A stretch of DNA of 64,000 bases, from NCBI RefSeq assembly GCF_000619925.1, contig NZ_JHVB01000008.1, positions 98,559 through 162,558 on the forward strand, read 5' to 3'. The notes beneath the pieces are model-generated. The model had not been told where the DNA came from. It saw nothing but the letters and a program-made list of their open reading frames with translations, and searched no databases. The DNA comes from Treponema sp. C6A8. GTDB lineage: Bacteria > Spirochaetota > Spirochaetia > Treponematales > Treponemataceae. A program made the translations under genes and the position numbers. Of this stretch, positions 18,396 to 27,028 are shown in pieces (positions within the stretch are counted from its first letter, which is position 1; every line of letters begins with the position of its first letter).

Positions 18396-19745
18396 CTACC
18401 TCAGCTGCAAGAAAGCCTTATAGCCTTCGTAAATCTGGCAAAGGTCTTCCTTGTGGGTGATTTCCCATGGGGCGTGCATGCTTAAAACGGCTACACCGGC
18501 ATCAAGAACATTCATTCCGTATTTTGCAGCGTGGTAGGCAATTGTTCCGCCGCCGCCCTGGTCTACTTTTCCAAGTTCAGCCATCTGGTAGCTTACATTT
18601 ACAGCATCCATTGCAGCACGGATTTTTGCGATGAATTCCGGATTTGCGTCGCTGGCACCTGATTTTCCCCGGCTGCCAGTAAATTTCTGGAAGGCAATTC
18701 CGCCGCCCAAAACGCTTGCGTTTTCCTTATCATAAAGGCCGGCGTTCATAGGATCGTAGGCGGCATTTACATCGCTGGAAAGCATATTTGAATTTGCAAG
18801 ACAGCGTCGCAAAGTCAGTTCACTGTAAGATTTTTCTGTGCGGGCAACAATTTCTGAAACCATATTTTCAAAAAGATTGCTTGCCATACCAGTTGCGCCA
18901 ACACTGCCGATTTCTTCCTTATCTACACAGAGGCAGCAGTTTGTGCGTTCCCCGGCTGTGCTGTCCAAAAGAGCTGCAAGAGAAGTAAAGGCGCATGAAC
19001 GGTCATCCTGTCCGTAGCCAAGAACCATAGAGCGGTCAAGACCAAGGTCACGGGCTTTTCCGGCAGGAACAATCTCAAGTTCTGCAGAATTAAAATCAGA
19101 TTCTTCAATGCCGTATTTATTTTTCAAAAGTTCAAGAACAAGTTTTTTGCTCTTTTCTTTAGCATCTTTTTTTTCATCCTTGCTGGCATCTTTTTTTACC
19201 GGCACAGAAGAACCCATAATCAGGTCCAGGTCTTCGCCGGTAATAAACTCAGAAGCCTTCTTCTGAACCTGTTCCTGGGCAAGGTGAGGAAGAATATCAG
19301 AAATACAGAAAACAGGATCAGCCTCATCCTCGCCGATTACAACATTTACAAGAGAACCGTCTTTTTTGCAGACAAGACCGTGAATTGCAAGAGGAAGAGT
19401 TGTCCACTGGTATTTTTTAATTCCGCCGTAGTAGTGGGTGTTCAAATATGTGATGTTGTCTTTTTCGTAAAGAGGATTCTGTTTGGCATCCAGACGAGGT
19501 GAGTCGATGTGGGCGCCAAGAATATTCATTCCATTTTCAATGCTGCCGCTTCCAATTTCAAAAAGCGCCACAGCCTTGTTCATTTTTGTGATATAAACCT
19601 TATCACCCTTTTTAAGCGAGTCAAATTCTGAAATATCTTTGTAACCCTTTGCCTGAGCCAGTTTAATTATCTCTTGAACACATTCGCGCTCAGTTTTTCC
19701 GTTATCAAGAAATTTTTTGTAATCTTCAATCAGTTTTTCGTTCAT
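18396..19745 (-). CDS. M18-family metalloaminopeptidase
   Basis: Zinc-dependent aminopeptidase, probably cytosolic and tetrahedral, removing N-terminal residues from peptides. Metal and catalytic motifs are GAHIDSPRLDAKQNP, YGQDDRSCAFTSL, DKEEIGSVGATGM (the Glu-Glu pair) and the C-terminal SMHAPWEITHKEDL histidine. A lysine-rich insert (roughly residues 175-200, DASKDEKKDAKEKSKK) is unusual. Length 449 aa fits bacterial M18 enzymes of the Thermotoga/spirochete type. AGAGGACAAA precedes the ATG. It is monocistronic as far as can be seen. Confidence 0.9.
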   Translation of the reverse strand: MNEKLIEDYKKFLDNGKTERECVQEIIKLAQAKGYKDISEFDSLKKGDKVYITKMNKAVALFEIGSGSIENGMNILGAHIDSPRLDAKQNPLYEKDNITYLNTHYYGGIKKYQWTTLPLAIHGLVCKKDGSLVNVVIGEDEADPVFCISDILPHLAQEQVQKKASEFITGEDLDLIMGSSVPVKKDASKDEKKDAKEKSKKLVLELLKNKYGIEESDFNSAELEIVPAGKARDLGLDRSMVLGYGQDDRSCAFTSLAALLDSTAGERTNCCLCVDKEEIGSVGATGMASNLFENMVSEIVARTEKSYSELTLRRCLANSNMLSSDVNAAYDPMNAGLYDKENASVLGGGIAFQKFTGSRGKSGASDANPEFIAKIRAAMDAVNVSYQMAELGKVDQGGGGTIAYHAAKYGMNVLDAGVAVLSMHAPWEITHKEDLCQIYEGYKAFLQLR

Positions 19746-19857
19746 TTTGTCCTCTATATATTCAGGTAATTATTTGCCAGTATGTATTATTAATATAGAA
19801 AAAATTATCTGAATGAGCAATAAAAATTTCATATTTCAATATTTTAAGTAAATCCGC

Positions 19858-19863
19858 TATACT
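19858..19863 (+). promoter_or_regulatory. Nudix gene -10 box, leaderless arrangement
   Basis: TATACT, then 6 nt, then ATG, without a ribosome binding site; same geometry as parA. Confidence 0.5.
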
Positions 19864-19869
19864 ATCCTT

Positions 19870-20415
19870 ATGCATAACGACTTCAATCTCTGCCCCATGT
19901 GCGGAAGCAAAAATATACAGAATAAAAATGACCGCAAATGGTTCTGCCCTGACTGCGGCTTTGACCTTTACTGCAATGTTGCGGCTTCCGTGGGGGTTCT
20001 GATTTTTGACGATGACAAGAACTTTCTTTTTGAGAAGCGTGCCAAAGAACCAAAAAAAGGCCTTCTTACCCAGCCCGGCGGCTTTATTGATGCAGACGAA
20101 AGTGCCGAAGAGGCTGTTGCCCGTGAATGCCGCGAGGAAATTGGCGCCCAGGTTACCGACATCCGCTATCTTGGCTCGTATCCGAATACTTATGAATATA
20201 AAAATATCACTTACAAAACCTGCGATATGTTTTTTACGGCAAAGCTTTCGGGCTGTCAGAAGCTTGCGGACTTAGCAAAGCGTCTCAACCGCCAGGAAAC
20301 CGAAGTTGAAGAAGTAGTAATTCAAAAAATCACTTCTGCCACCGACATAGACGCGCTTCCGCTGGCATTTATTTCTACCCGCAACGCGCTCAAAGACTTT
20401 TTTAAGAGAGGCTAA
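19870..20415 (+). CDS. Zinc-ribbon Nudix hydrolase
   Basis: Cleaves a nucleoside-diphosphate-linked substrate. The N-terminal zinc ribbon has CPMC and CPDC (spaced about 20 residues). The Nudix box is GGFIDADESAEEAVARECRE followed by EIGA, with all consensus Glu/Arg residues. The arrangement resembles the second half of NADH pyrophosphatase NudC, but the protein is short (181 aa) and lacks the NudC N-terminal domain. The substrate is not predictable. It heads a three-gene cluster with two membrane proteins, only 3 nt before the next ATG. Confidence 0.88.
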   Translation: MHNDFNLCPMCGSKNIQNKNDRKWFCPDCGFDLYCNVAASVGVLIFDDDKNFLFEKRAKEPKKGLLTQPGGFIDADESAEEAVARECREEIGAQVTDIRYLGSYPNTYEYKNITYKTCDMFFTAKLSGCQKLADLAKRLNRQETEVEEVVIQKITSATDIDALPLAFISTRNALKDFFKRG

Positions 20416-20418
20416 ATT

Positions 20419-20946
20419 ATGGATATTATTTCAATCATACTGCTTGCATCTTACTGCGCAATGTTTATTCTGCTGCTCACAATTCCCCTACGCCGCCGGG
20501 CCCTTATGCTGCGAGCCGGCCGCCGCATTTTTGCAATTCCTACAAAAAAGCGGACATTTTTTAAGGGCGCCGCAATCATCCTTTTGTGCGTTGCCCTCGT
20601 TTTTGTAATCAAGACCCGCTATTTTTCTGTTTTTGTTGATATTGCCTTCTGCGGAACTGCAATTCTTGGCGTTGAGTTTGTTGCCCGCCTCTTTTCTGTC
20701 GCAACTCTCTGCGGTGCCTGGCAGAACGCCGTTCTTTTAGACACAGAAATCGTTCTTTATGATGACATCAGCGTTTTCCCGGTTCTTCAGCTGCCACCAG
20801 AAGAGCAGAAAAACTACCCTGCAAACCTGCTCGTTGCAGAAACAAAATCACGCGGAACTGTAAATCTGATTTTTCCTTCTGCCGAAGTTTGTCAGAAAGT
20901 ACTGGAAGTAATTTTTACCGAACGCCCTGAGCTCAAGCCGGAATAA
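20419..20946 (+). CDS. Membrane protein of unknown function
   Basis: Not recognised. 175 aa with an N-terminal hydrophobic segment (MDIISIILLASYCAMFILLL), a basic stretch RRRALMLRAGRR, two more hydrophobic segments around residues 50-100, and a soluble C-terminal ~75 residues that could be cytoplasmic. It starts 3 nt after the Nudix gene and ends 13 nt before the next membrane protein, so it is probably co-transcribed with both. Confidence 0.7.
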   Translation: MDIISIILLASYCAMFILLLTIPLRRRALMLRAGRRIFAIPTKKRTFFKGAAIILLCVALVFVIKTRYFSVFVDIAFCGTAILGVEFVARLFSVATLCGAWQNAVLLDTEIVLYDDISVFPVLQLPPEEQKNYPANLLVAETKSRGTVNLIFPSAEVCQKVLEVIFTERPELKPE

Positions 20947-20959
20947 GAACGAAAAAACA

Positions 20960-21910
20960 ATGATTAATAATAACAGCAAGGCTCCTGAATTTACCAAAAA
21001 GCAAAAACTATTGATCATTCCTCTTGTCATTTATGTAATCGGAATGATTACTTATTTGTGCTATGACGCAGAACATACAGAAAGTTTGAATGCAAGAAGA
21101 GTTCATGCCTTAATTGCGGCCGCGCCTTTTATTATTTATACGATTGCTACTTTTATTATTGAGATTATAGTTCCAGACAGACAACTTATTGTCACAAACA
21201 CTCAGAAAAAATTCTGGTATCTTACAAATTACGATTATAAAGTCGGACAGATAATACACAGAAAAGAAAGAAATCTGACAGAAATCTATTTTGATAATGA
21301 CGAGTTACTTCAGTTTTGTGTGATTTATTTCTACAAGCCTAAACTCAGAATCGTTTATTTTAGCGACAAGCCTTCAGAAGATGGCAGCCGCGAGTGGGAA
21401 AATGTATTCTGGCTTGAACTCTTCCTTACCGGCAATTATAAAAGCGGCTCAGTAATTTCTGATGAAGATGAAAAAAACAGTATCTGTGCTGTAATAGAAG
21501 AAATAAAAAAGAATAAAGAAAGAGTTTCTCAGGTTATCGACTGGCTTTACAATCCAAAATCGGGAAATACAGATGAAGTTTATAAACTCATTGCCCAAAA
21601 AGAACTTCCGGACTCACCAGTTTCTGAAATCATGGAAGAAGGCTTTTTTAATGAGATTATCAATTATCCTCTGATGAAATCATCCTCTCTTGAAGAACAG
21701 CAGGAATTCCTTTTACGATTATTGCAATTATTACCTGCAGAAGTGATTATTTCCTTTTTGCTAAAACTTGACAGTCTTATTAAGTCTTGCGATTCTGATA
21801 TAGAAAAATCAAACTTAGAAAAGTTCCTTTACCCCGCAAATGCCGCCTTTACCCTTTCTACCGGCAAAAAGATAGAAGATTACATCGATTTTTCCGCCCT
21901 GGAAGATTAA
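20960..21910 (+). CDS. Membrane-anchored protein of unknown function
   Basis: Not recognised. 316 aa. Two hydrophobic segments near residues 16-33 and 48-72 are followed by a soluble, acidic domain of about 240 residues with many aromatic and charged positions and no familiar motif. It is the third gene of the Nudix cluster. Composition is more AT-rich than its upstream neighbours. Confidence 0.7.
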   Translation: MINNNSKAPEFTKKQKLLIIPLVIYVIGMITYLCYDAEHTESLNARRVHALIAAAPFIIYTIATFIIEIIVPDRQLIVTNTQKKFWYLTNYDYKVGQIIHRKERNLTEIYFDNDELLQFCVIYFYKPKLRIVYFSDKPSEDGSREWENVFWLELFLTGNYKSGSVISDEDEKNSICAVIEEIKKNKERVSQVIDWLYNPKSGNTDEVYKLIAQKELPDSPVSEIMEEGFFNEIINYPLMKSSSLEEQQEFLLRLLQLLPAEVIISFLLKLDSLIKSCDSDIEKSNLEKFLYPANAAFTLSTGKKIEDYIDFSALED

Positions 21911-21992
21911 TTTTCTCCCACAAATTTTAAATAAATCCCCTATTCGCTCTAGACAAGGAAATCAAAAATTGATATAGTAACAACACAGTTTT

Positions 21993-22064
21993 GGTGTGGT
22001 ACCCAAGCGGTAAGGGATCGGTCTGCAAAACCGTCATTGGTTGGTTCGACTCCAATCCACACCT
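21993..22064 (+). tRNA. tRNA-Cys (GCA)
   Basis: A 72-nt cloverleaf. Acceptor stem GGTGTGG (21993-21999) pairs with CCACACC (22057-22063); discriminator U. The D stem is CCC/GGG, the anticodon loop CTGCAAA gives anticodon GCA, and the T arm is TTGG-TTCGACT-CCAA. CCA is not encoded. A terminator follows 8 nt later. Confidence 0.95.
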
Positions 22065-22072
22065 GAGAAGCC

Positions 22073-22105
22073 AAAAAAGGACAGTCCAGTGGACTGTCCT
22101 TTTTT
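22073..22105. terminator. Terminator of tRNA-Cys
   Basis: A perfect 15-bp stem (22073-22087 with 22091-22105, core GGACAGTCC) with loop AGT and a T-run. Confidence 0.9.
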
Positions 22106-22121
22106 GCTCTGATAAAATAGC

Positions 22122-22161
22122 GAGAAATAAAATATTTTTGTTCAAAAAATATTTTATTTCT
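22122..22161. repeat. AT-rich inverted repeat downstream of tRNA-Cys
   Basis: GAAATAAAATATTTTT pairs with AAAAAATATTTTATTTC across a short loop (near-perfect, one-base length difference). It is a second hairpin right after the tRNA terminator. No mobile element is attached to it. Confidence 0.5.
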
Positions 22162-22284
22162 TTCTCTATTGATAAAATTTTGGACGAGTAGATTTTCATT
22201 TACAATTGATAGAATATATTTTTATTTTGGTAAATACTTACAATTGTTAACAGAGTTTTTACCTTGTAAAAAAAATACAAGTTT

Positions 22285-22415
22285 AACCCCGCGTGAGCGA
22301 TAGTAGCGACCCGAAGGGGCACGCCATAAAAATCGTCTCTTCCACCACGCAGAGGCAAAGCCCCGTGGTGATTATATATATCAAGCCGGTAACTTTACGT
22401 TGCCGGCTTTCTTTT
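22285..22415 (+). other. GC-rich structured block ending in a terminator
   Basis: The 390-base spacer between tRNA-Cys and the LapA-like gene. After the hairpins listed separately it holds GCGTG/CACGC (22291-22295/22320-22324), CACCACG/CGTGGTG (22343-22349/22364-22370) and a real terminator, stem AAGCCGGTAAC (22383-22393) with GTTGCCGGCTT (22399-22409), followed by TCTTTTT. A terminator so far from any upstream gene raises the possibility of a small transcript here. Confidence 0.45.
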
Positions 22416-22454
22416 TGCCTTTACAAGTTTTGCGCTATTACATACAATAATAAT

Positions 22455-22862
22455 ATGGTAGTTAGCTTGATTTTAATTCTCGCGCTGGTTGTTTTTCTGG
22501 CGGTTTTTATTGGACATAATATTTCAAATGTGTGTACTTTCTGGTTTTTCAAAACCTACACAGATTTACCTGTAACAATTCTTGTTTTCATTGCCTTCGC
22601 TTCGGGAATAGTACTTTCCCTTTTATGCGTGCTTTTTTACCGTCTGAGAAAATCGGATGAAGAAAAGGAAGTTCAGGCCGCAAAATCAAGAGTTCAGAAA
22701 GCAGAAGAAAAAGAGCGCAGACTTCAGGAAAAGAACGATAAAAAAGAAGCAAAAATTGCAGCAAAAGAGGCAAAGGCTTCTAAATCTAAAAAGGCAAAAC
22801 CTGAGGACGCAAACAAAACTCTGGAAATGTCTGCTGCCGATTTACAGAACATGTCAAAATAA
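22455..22862 (+). CDS. LapA-domain-like small membrane protein
   Basis: 135 aa. The ATG at 22455 is chosen because it starts directly with a transmembrane segment (MVVSLILILALVVFLAVFIG), and TACAAT ends 6 nt before it. A second hydrophobic segment covers about residues 39-62, followed by a long Lys/Glu/Ala-rich coiled-coil tail (residues 68-120). The two-helix plus coiled-coil plan matches LapA/YciS-like proteins. The role is unknown. The SPOR-domain lipid- or periplasm-targeted protein follows 29 nt downstream. Confidence 0.7.
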   Translation: MVVSLILILALVVFLAVFIGHNISNVCTFWFFKTYTDLPVTILVFIAFASGIVLSLLCVLFYRLRKSDEEKEVQAAKSRVQKAEEKERRLQEKNDKKEAKIAAKEAKASKSKKAKPEDANKTLEMSAADLQNMSK

Positions 22863-22891
22863 GCGACTGACAGGATTTTTGAGGGGAAAAT

Positions 22892-23938
22892 ATGAAAAAA
22901 CTTCTTGCATCTGCTGCTGTTTTTCTTGCAGTTTTAAATCTGTTCGGAGCTGAGCTTAAGGCAAAAAACGTTACTGCCGAAGCTGCCCGAAAACAGGATG
23001 TTGATCAGGCAATTCATTACCTTAAAAATCAGGTTACAAAAATTACTGAGCCGAGCGAAAAACGCGCCGTTTACATTTTTATGGCATCCCTTCAGGAACA
23101 GCTTTCGCTCTACGGTGACGCACAGATTTCTTACGCTTCGGCAGCTTCAATTGCAGCCCTGGATGCCGAAGACATGCCTAAAAAATCAAACGAACAGCTT
23201 GTCTTGGATGCAGTTCGCTGCGCCCTTAGCGGCGGCGATGCAGACACTGCCGATTCTTACCTTAGTTCTGCGGTTCGCAATTCTAAAAATCCCCGCGTTC
23301 AGGCATACATCAAATTGTATTCACAGTGGAGCAAGCTTTGCCGCGCCCAGACTGCAGAAGACTTGCAGGAGCCTATACTTCTTTTGCAGGCTTACCGCAA
23401 TATGGAAAGCATGAGCTATGTTCAGCCGGCAGTTCTTTTGACTCTCTGGTACCTCACCGGCGATAAATCTTATTCAGTTGAAATTACCGGCCGCTATCCT
23501 AAATCTATGGAGGCGGCAGTTGTAAACGGAGACGTTCAGCTCCTTCCTACCCCTTTCTGGTTCTTTGTTCCTAAAAAGGGAATTGCCGAGCAGGGCACCG
23601 GAAGCTACGCTGTAGCAGAACTTCCAAAAGACGAGCAGAATGCAGACGGCAACGGAGCAATTTCTCTTGCTGTGCCGGATTCTGTAAAAGAGACTCCTAA
23701 AAATGCCGGCTCCTCTTCATCAGCTTCGGCTTCTAAACTCCAGCTGGGCCTTTTCCGCACCCAGAGCAATGCAGACGCCCTTTCTGCCGAAGTGAATAAA
23801 AAAGGCTTTAATTCTTATGTTACTTCTGAAACTCGCGCCAGCGGCACTACATATTATTTAGTTCTGGTAAATGACCCGGACGGCTCGGTTGCAGACAAAC
23901 TGAGAAACAACGGCTACGAGTGCTACGTGGTAGAGTAG
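22892..23938 (+). CDS. Exported SPOR-domain protein
   Basis: 348 aa. A signal peptide (MKKLLASAAVFLAVLNLFGA) precedes a helical, TPR-like region (about residues 30-190) and a C-terminal SPOR domain (about 275-348, KLQLGLFRTQSNADALSAEV to the end). SPOR domains bind denuded glycan strands of septal peptidoglycan, so a role in cell-wall remodelling or division is likely. GGGGAAAAT precedes the ATG. It is convergent with the phosphodiester glycosidase gene, whose stop directly abuts. Confidence 0.8.
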   Translation: MKKLLASAAVFLAVLNLFGAELKAKNVTAEAARKQDVDQAIHYLKNQVTKITEPSEKRAVYIFMASLQEQLSLYGDAQISYASAASIAALDAEDMPKKSNEQLVLDAVRCALSGGDADTADSYLSSAVRNSKNPRVQAYIKLYSQWSKLCRAQTAEDLQEPILLLQAYRNMESMSYVQPAVLLTLWYLTGDKSYSVEITGRYPKSMEAAVVNGDVQLLPTPFWFFVPKKGIAEQGTGSYAVAELPKDEQNADGNGAISLAVPDSVKETPKNAGSSSSASASKLQLGLFRTQSNADALSAEVNKKGFNSYVTSETRASGTTYYLVLVNDPDGSVADKLRNNGYECYVVE

Positions 23939-24658
23939 CTAGTTTTTAAAACCCAGCACCACCGGCACTCTTCTTTTCAACCCCGGTAGCACATTCTTTC
24001 CGCTCACAACCATCTGAGCCGAGTGGCCGCCGTCAAACTGCATGGCAGTTTCCACACCTAATTCCTGAAAAACTTCTGCGCAGTCACCATAAGACATTTT
24101 TTTTGCGCACATTACTAAAAGAGTTTTTCCGCTGTCACAAAGTCCCACGGCTATGCGGTAATCTTTATGGTCTATAAAGTCGATTTTTTTACCATCACGG
24201 AGAATTGTCCAGAAGCCGCCGACGGCAATATAAGGAAGTTTTCCTTCACTCAAATCTATTTCTTCCTGGCTGTCAAAAATCTCTGCGCGAAAGCCGCTTT
24301 CTTCCTTATAAAATGCAAGGGCGGCATATTTTTTTACAACAGGAGAATAAAGCTTCCCGTCATCAATCAAAATCCCGACAGGCTTTCCATTTTTTTTAAA
24401 AGGCAGAGTATTAATTACAAGTTCCGCCCCGCTCTGCTTTGCAAAAGTCCGGGGACTTACAAGCTTAAAGTCAGGCCCATTTGTCATAATCTGCAAATCT
24501 GCAGATGTAAGGTCGATTTTTTCTATTATATATGACGCTGAAGTTTGTGGATTTTTGGAGAAGTGGAGCTGAGTTGTGCGGCAGGACGAAATTAAGAGAA
24601 TTAGAAATATAAAGAAAAGCGCCCGCAGTGCTTTGCCAGCCTTTATCATCTTCATCAT
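23939..24658 (-). CDS. Phosphodiester glycosidase (NAGPA-domain) lipoprotein
   Basis: 239 aa. A lipobox-like LLISSC puts the lipid anchor at Cys26. The body matches the NAGPA/DUF2233 fold: ELVINTLPFKKNGKPVGILIDDG, PYIAVGGFWTILRDGK, AVGLCDSGKTLLVM and the C-terminal AMQFDGGHSAQMVV. Members cleave sugar-phosphodiester links or act in cell-wall glycopolymer handling; the substrate is unknown. Its start overlaps the HAD phosphatase stop by 4 bp (ATGA). Confidence 0.82.
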   Translation of the reverse strand: MMKMIKAGKALRALFFIFLILLISSCRTTQLHFSKNPQTSASYIIEKIDLTSADLQIMTNGPDFKLVSPRTFAKQSGAELVINTLPFKKNGKPVGILIDDGKLYSPVVKKYAALAFYKEESGFRAEIFDSQEEIDLSEGKLPYIAVGGFWTILRDGKKIDFIDHKDYRIAVGLCDSGKTLLVMCAKKMSYGDCAEVFQELGVETAMQFDGGHSAQMVVSGKNVLPGLKRRVPVVLGFKN

Positions 24659-25317
24659 AAATTATTTTCTTTTGTAATAACCTGAGCGATTTCATTAAGG
24701 GAAGGAACTTTTGCAAATAAAAGGGAAGAAAGTTCTTCATCCGGCTGATCCTGGTCAGGCACCATGCAAACCTTGCAGTCAGCACGGCTGGCACTCAAAA
24801 CTCCGTTAGGGGAATCTTCTACGGCAAGGCAGTCTTCCGGCGGCAAGGCAAGCTTTTGGCAGGCATACTGGTAAATATCCGGGGCAGGCTTTCCGTGTTC
24901 AACCATTGTTGCAGAAATCAAGTTGTCAAACTCATTTGCAATGTCAAGCTTTTCAAGATAGCGCATGGAACGTTCAATTGGAGAAGCGGTTGCAATGGCG
25001 CGAAGGATTTTATTTTCCTTAAGGAAATGCAGAATCTCTTTTGCGCCGGGACGAAGCTGCAGACCACGCTCAGCAATCATTTCTTCCATGAGTTTTTCGC
25101 GGTAAGAGCGGACTGCCTTGTAATCAAAGTTCGGGTCACCGCTGAGTTCCTTCATGTATTGAGGAGCATATGGACGGCCCAAAGAACGGAGAGACAAAGC
25201 CTGCTCGTCGCTAAGACTATAGCCGAAATGTTGGAAAGCGCGCGGCCAGCAGATACGGAAGTATTTTTCCGTATCTATGAGGGTGCCGTCTAAATCAAAA
25301 ATTACAGCTTTTACCAT
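24655..25317 (-). CDS. HAD-superfamily phosphatase (beta-phosphoglucomutase/phosphoglycolate-like)
   Basis: 220 aa. Motif I DLDGTLID gives the nucleophile Asp8 and acid/base Asp10. Motif II is in ATASPIERS, and motif III/IV are GKPAPDIY and CLAVEDSPNGVLSA. The cap is the small helical C1 type. The substrate is probably a sugar phosphate, but that is not defined by sequence. It is the first gene of a two-gene minus-strand unit with the NAGPA lipoprotein. Confidence 0.85.
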   Translation of the reverse strand: MVKAVIFDLDGTLIDTEKYFRICWPRAFQHFGYSLSDEQALSLRSLGRPYAPQYMKELSGDPNFDYKAVRSYREKLMEEMIAERGLQLRPGAKEILHFLKENKILRAIATASPIERSMRYLEKLDIANEFDNLISATMVEHGKPAPDIYQYACQKLALPPEDCLAVEDSPNGVLSASRADCKVCMVPDQDQPDEELSSLLFAKVPSLNEIAQVITKENNL

Positions 25318-25327
25318 ATATAAAAAT

Positions 25328-25429
25328 CTGGCGGGTCCCAGCGACGGCGTAAATCAGGCAAAACGCTAGCTACCGTCGCGTTTTGCCCCCTCACGGGTTC
25401 CCCCCTAATTTCCGCCTGCGTCCCGCCAG
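25328..25429. repeat. GC-rich palindromic intergenic element
   Basis: The outer arms CTGGCGGG (25328-25335) and CCCGCCAG (25422-25429) are perfectly complementary. Inside, GCGACGG pairs with CCGTCGC and GCAAAACG with CGTTTTGC. It fills the whole spacer between folD and the HAD gene and looks like one multi-branched structure. Confidence 0.6.
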
Positions 25430-25436
25430 CTCCTTA

Positions 25437-26315
25437 TTATTGTAAGTTTTCCTTCATGGCACTCTCAAGAGTGTTAGCCATCAACATGGCGATTGTCATT
25501 GGTCCAACTCCGCCTGGAACCGGAGTGATGAAGCTTGTTTTTTCTTTAAGGTCATCAAAATCACAGTCGCCTACAAGACGGAAGCCTGATTTTTTGCTGC
25601 TGTCCGGGATGCGGTTTACGCCAACGTCGATTACTACAGCTCCCTCTTTTACCATATCAGCGGTAAGAGTGTGAGGGCGGCCGCTTGCAACAACGATAAT
25701 ATCTGCCTGGCGGGTAATTTCTGCCATGTTTTTAGTTCCGGTGTGGCACATTGTAACAGTGCAGTTAACATCCTTTCGTGCAAGCAGCGCTGCAACAGGC
25801 TTTCCTACAATGTTTGAGCGGCCAATTACAACAGCGTGCTTTCCGCTTGTTTCAATTCCAGCCTTACGAAGAAGCACAATTACTCCGTGAGGGGTACAAG
25901 GCAAAAAGCCCGGGCGGCCAATCAGCATATTTCCTACGTTTACCGGATGGAAGCCATCAACGTCTTTTTCCGGCTTGATTGCCATAATTACTTTATCTTC
26001 ATTAATGTGCTTTGGAAGAGGAAGCTGAACAAGAATGCCGTGAACGCTGTCATCATTATTCAGTTCGTCAATCAGTTTGAGAAGGTCAGCCTCAGAAGTT
26101 GATTCCGGCAGATGAACGCTGCGGTCAACCATGCCAACTTCGGCTAGGGCCTTCTGCTTACCGGTAACATAACTTACACTGGCTGGATTTTCTCCAACAA
26201 GAATTACAGCAAGGCAAGGGGCAATTCCCTTTTCCTTAAGCTGGCTAACTTTTTTTGCAACATCAGCGCGAACATCAGCAGCAACCTGTTTTCCGTCAAT
26301 AATTACAGCACTCAT
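25437..26315 (-). CDS. folD: Methylenetetrahydrofolate dehydrogenase/cyclohydrolase FolD
   Basis: Bifunctional one-carbon enzyme interconverting methylene-, methenyl- and formyl-tetrahydrofolate with NADP. The active-site Lys is in SYVTGKQKA. The folate motif VQLPLPKHI, the DVDGFHPVN loop, the NADP-binding [17 protein letters not shown] and the C-terminal [15 protein letters not shown] signature are all present. Length 292 aa is typical. TGGAGAAAAAG precedes the ATG. Confidence 0.97.
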   Translation of the reverse strand: MSAVIIDGKQVAADVRADVAKKVSQLKEKGIAPCLAVILVGENPASVSYVTGKQKALAEVGMVDRSVHLPESTSEADLLKLIDELNNDDSVHGILVQLPLPKHINEDKVIMAIKPEKDVDGFHPVNVGNMLIGRPGFLPCTPHGVIVLLRKAGIETSGKHAVVIGRSNIVGKPVAALLARKDVNCTVTMCHTGTKNMAEITRQADIIVVASGRPHTLTADMVKEGAVVIDVGVNRIPDSSKKSGFRLVGDCDFDDLKEKTSFITPVPGGVGPMTIAMLMANTLESAMKENLQ

Positions 26316-26426
26316 AGTAACTTTTTCTCCATACCAGTGTTTAATTGATAAATATCGTTAAAATCTATATGATGTAGCATAATAAAATTTTTGAAATAAA
26401 ATATCCATATAAAATAAGGAAAATCT

Positions 26427-27002
26427 ATGAAACGCATTGTTACTCTGCTTTTACTTCTTTCAATTTTTGCGGGCTCTGTTTTTGCACAGGAAGACGACGG
26501 CCCAGATATCTACGAAGACGACTACGAATACTTACAGAACGGTCCAGGAGATCAGTTTCTGAAAATTGAACTTGGTGGTATCTTTCCTTTGAACTTTCAG
26601 GGAAAGCTTTATCCTGGTTTCCAGGCTACAATCGGTTACTACAGATTTTTAACAAGCTGGATGGCTTTGGGTGGTGAAATTTCTGTTTCAAGCCAGTTCT
26701 CAATTGGTAACAAGGCTCTTTTCATGGTTCCAATTACCTTTGGCGTTATGTTCCAGCCTACAATCAATAAGTTTGAATTCCCTGTATTCCTTACTATGGG
26801 TATTGCTGACCATACATGGGCAAACGCAACCTACTTCCCTGCCTTTACTATTAAAGGTGAAGTTGGCGCTTTCTACCGTATTACAGAAGCCTGGTCTTTT
26901 GGTTTGAATACTTATGTTATGTGGTCTGTAGAAAAATCACGCGGAGATTATACTCACGGCTGGTTTGAAACAGCATCTCTTGCGGCCCGATACCACTTCT
27001 AA
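26427..27002 (+). CDS. Small outer-membrane beta-barrel protein, Tp0733/OmpW-like
   Basis: 191 aa with a signal peptide cleaved after VFA (residue 20), an acidic linker (EDDGPDIYEDDYEY) and then alternating aromatic strands ending in the typical C-terminal YHF. Size and strand pattern suit an eight-stranded barrel of the OmpW type. Together with the adjacent lipoprotein it resembles the T. pallidum Tp0733-Tp0734 neighbourhood (from memory, not searched). AAGGAAAATCT precedes the ATG. Confidence 0.7.
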   Translation: MKRIVTLLLLLSIFAGSVFAQEDDGPDIYEDDYEYLQNGPGDQFLKIELGGIFPLNFQGKLYPGFQATIGYYRFLTSWMALGGEISVSSQFSIGNKALFMVPITFGVMFQPTINKFEFPVFLTMGIADHTWANATYFPAFTIKGEVGAFYRITEAWSFGLNTYVMWSVEKSRGDYTHGWFETASLAARYHF

Positions 27003-27028
27003 TCAAAAAAAATATTTAGGAAAACACT

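Noticed and set aside
22293..22454. Extended N-terminus of the LapA-like protein
   Set aside because: It would run through GC-rich hairpins and a terminator; the ATG at 22455 starts directly with the membrane segment and has a -10 box in front.
25328..25429. Integron attC site
   Set aside because: It is palindromic, but no GTTRRRY core site, integrase or gene-cassette array was seen.
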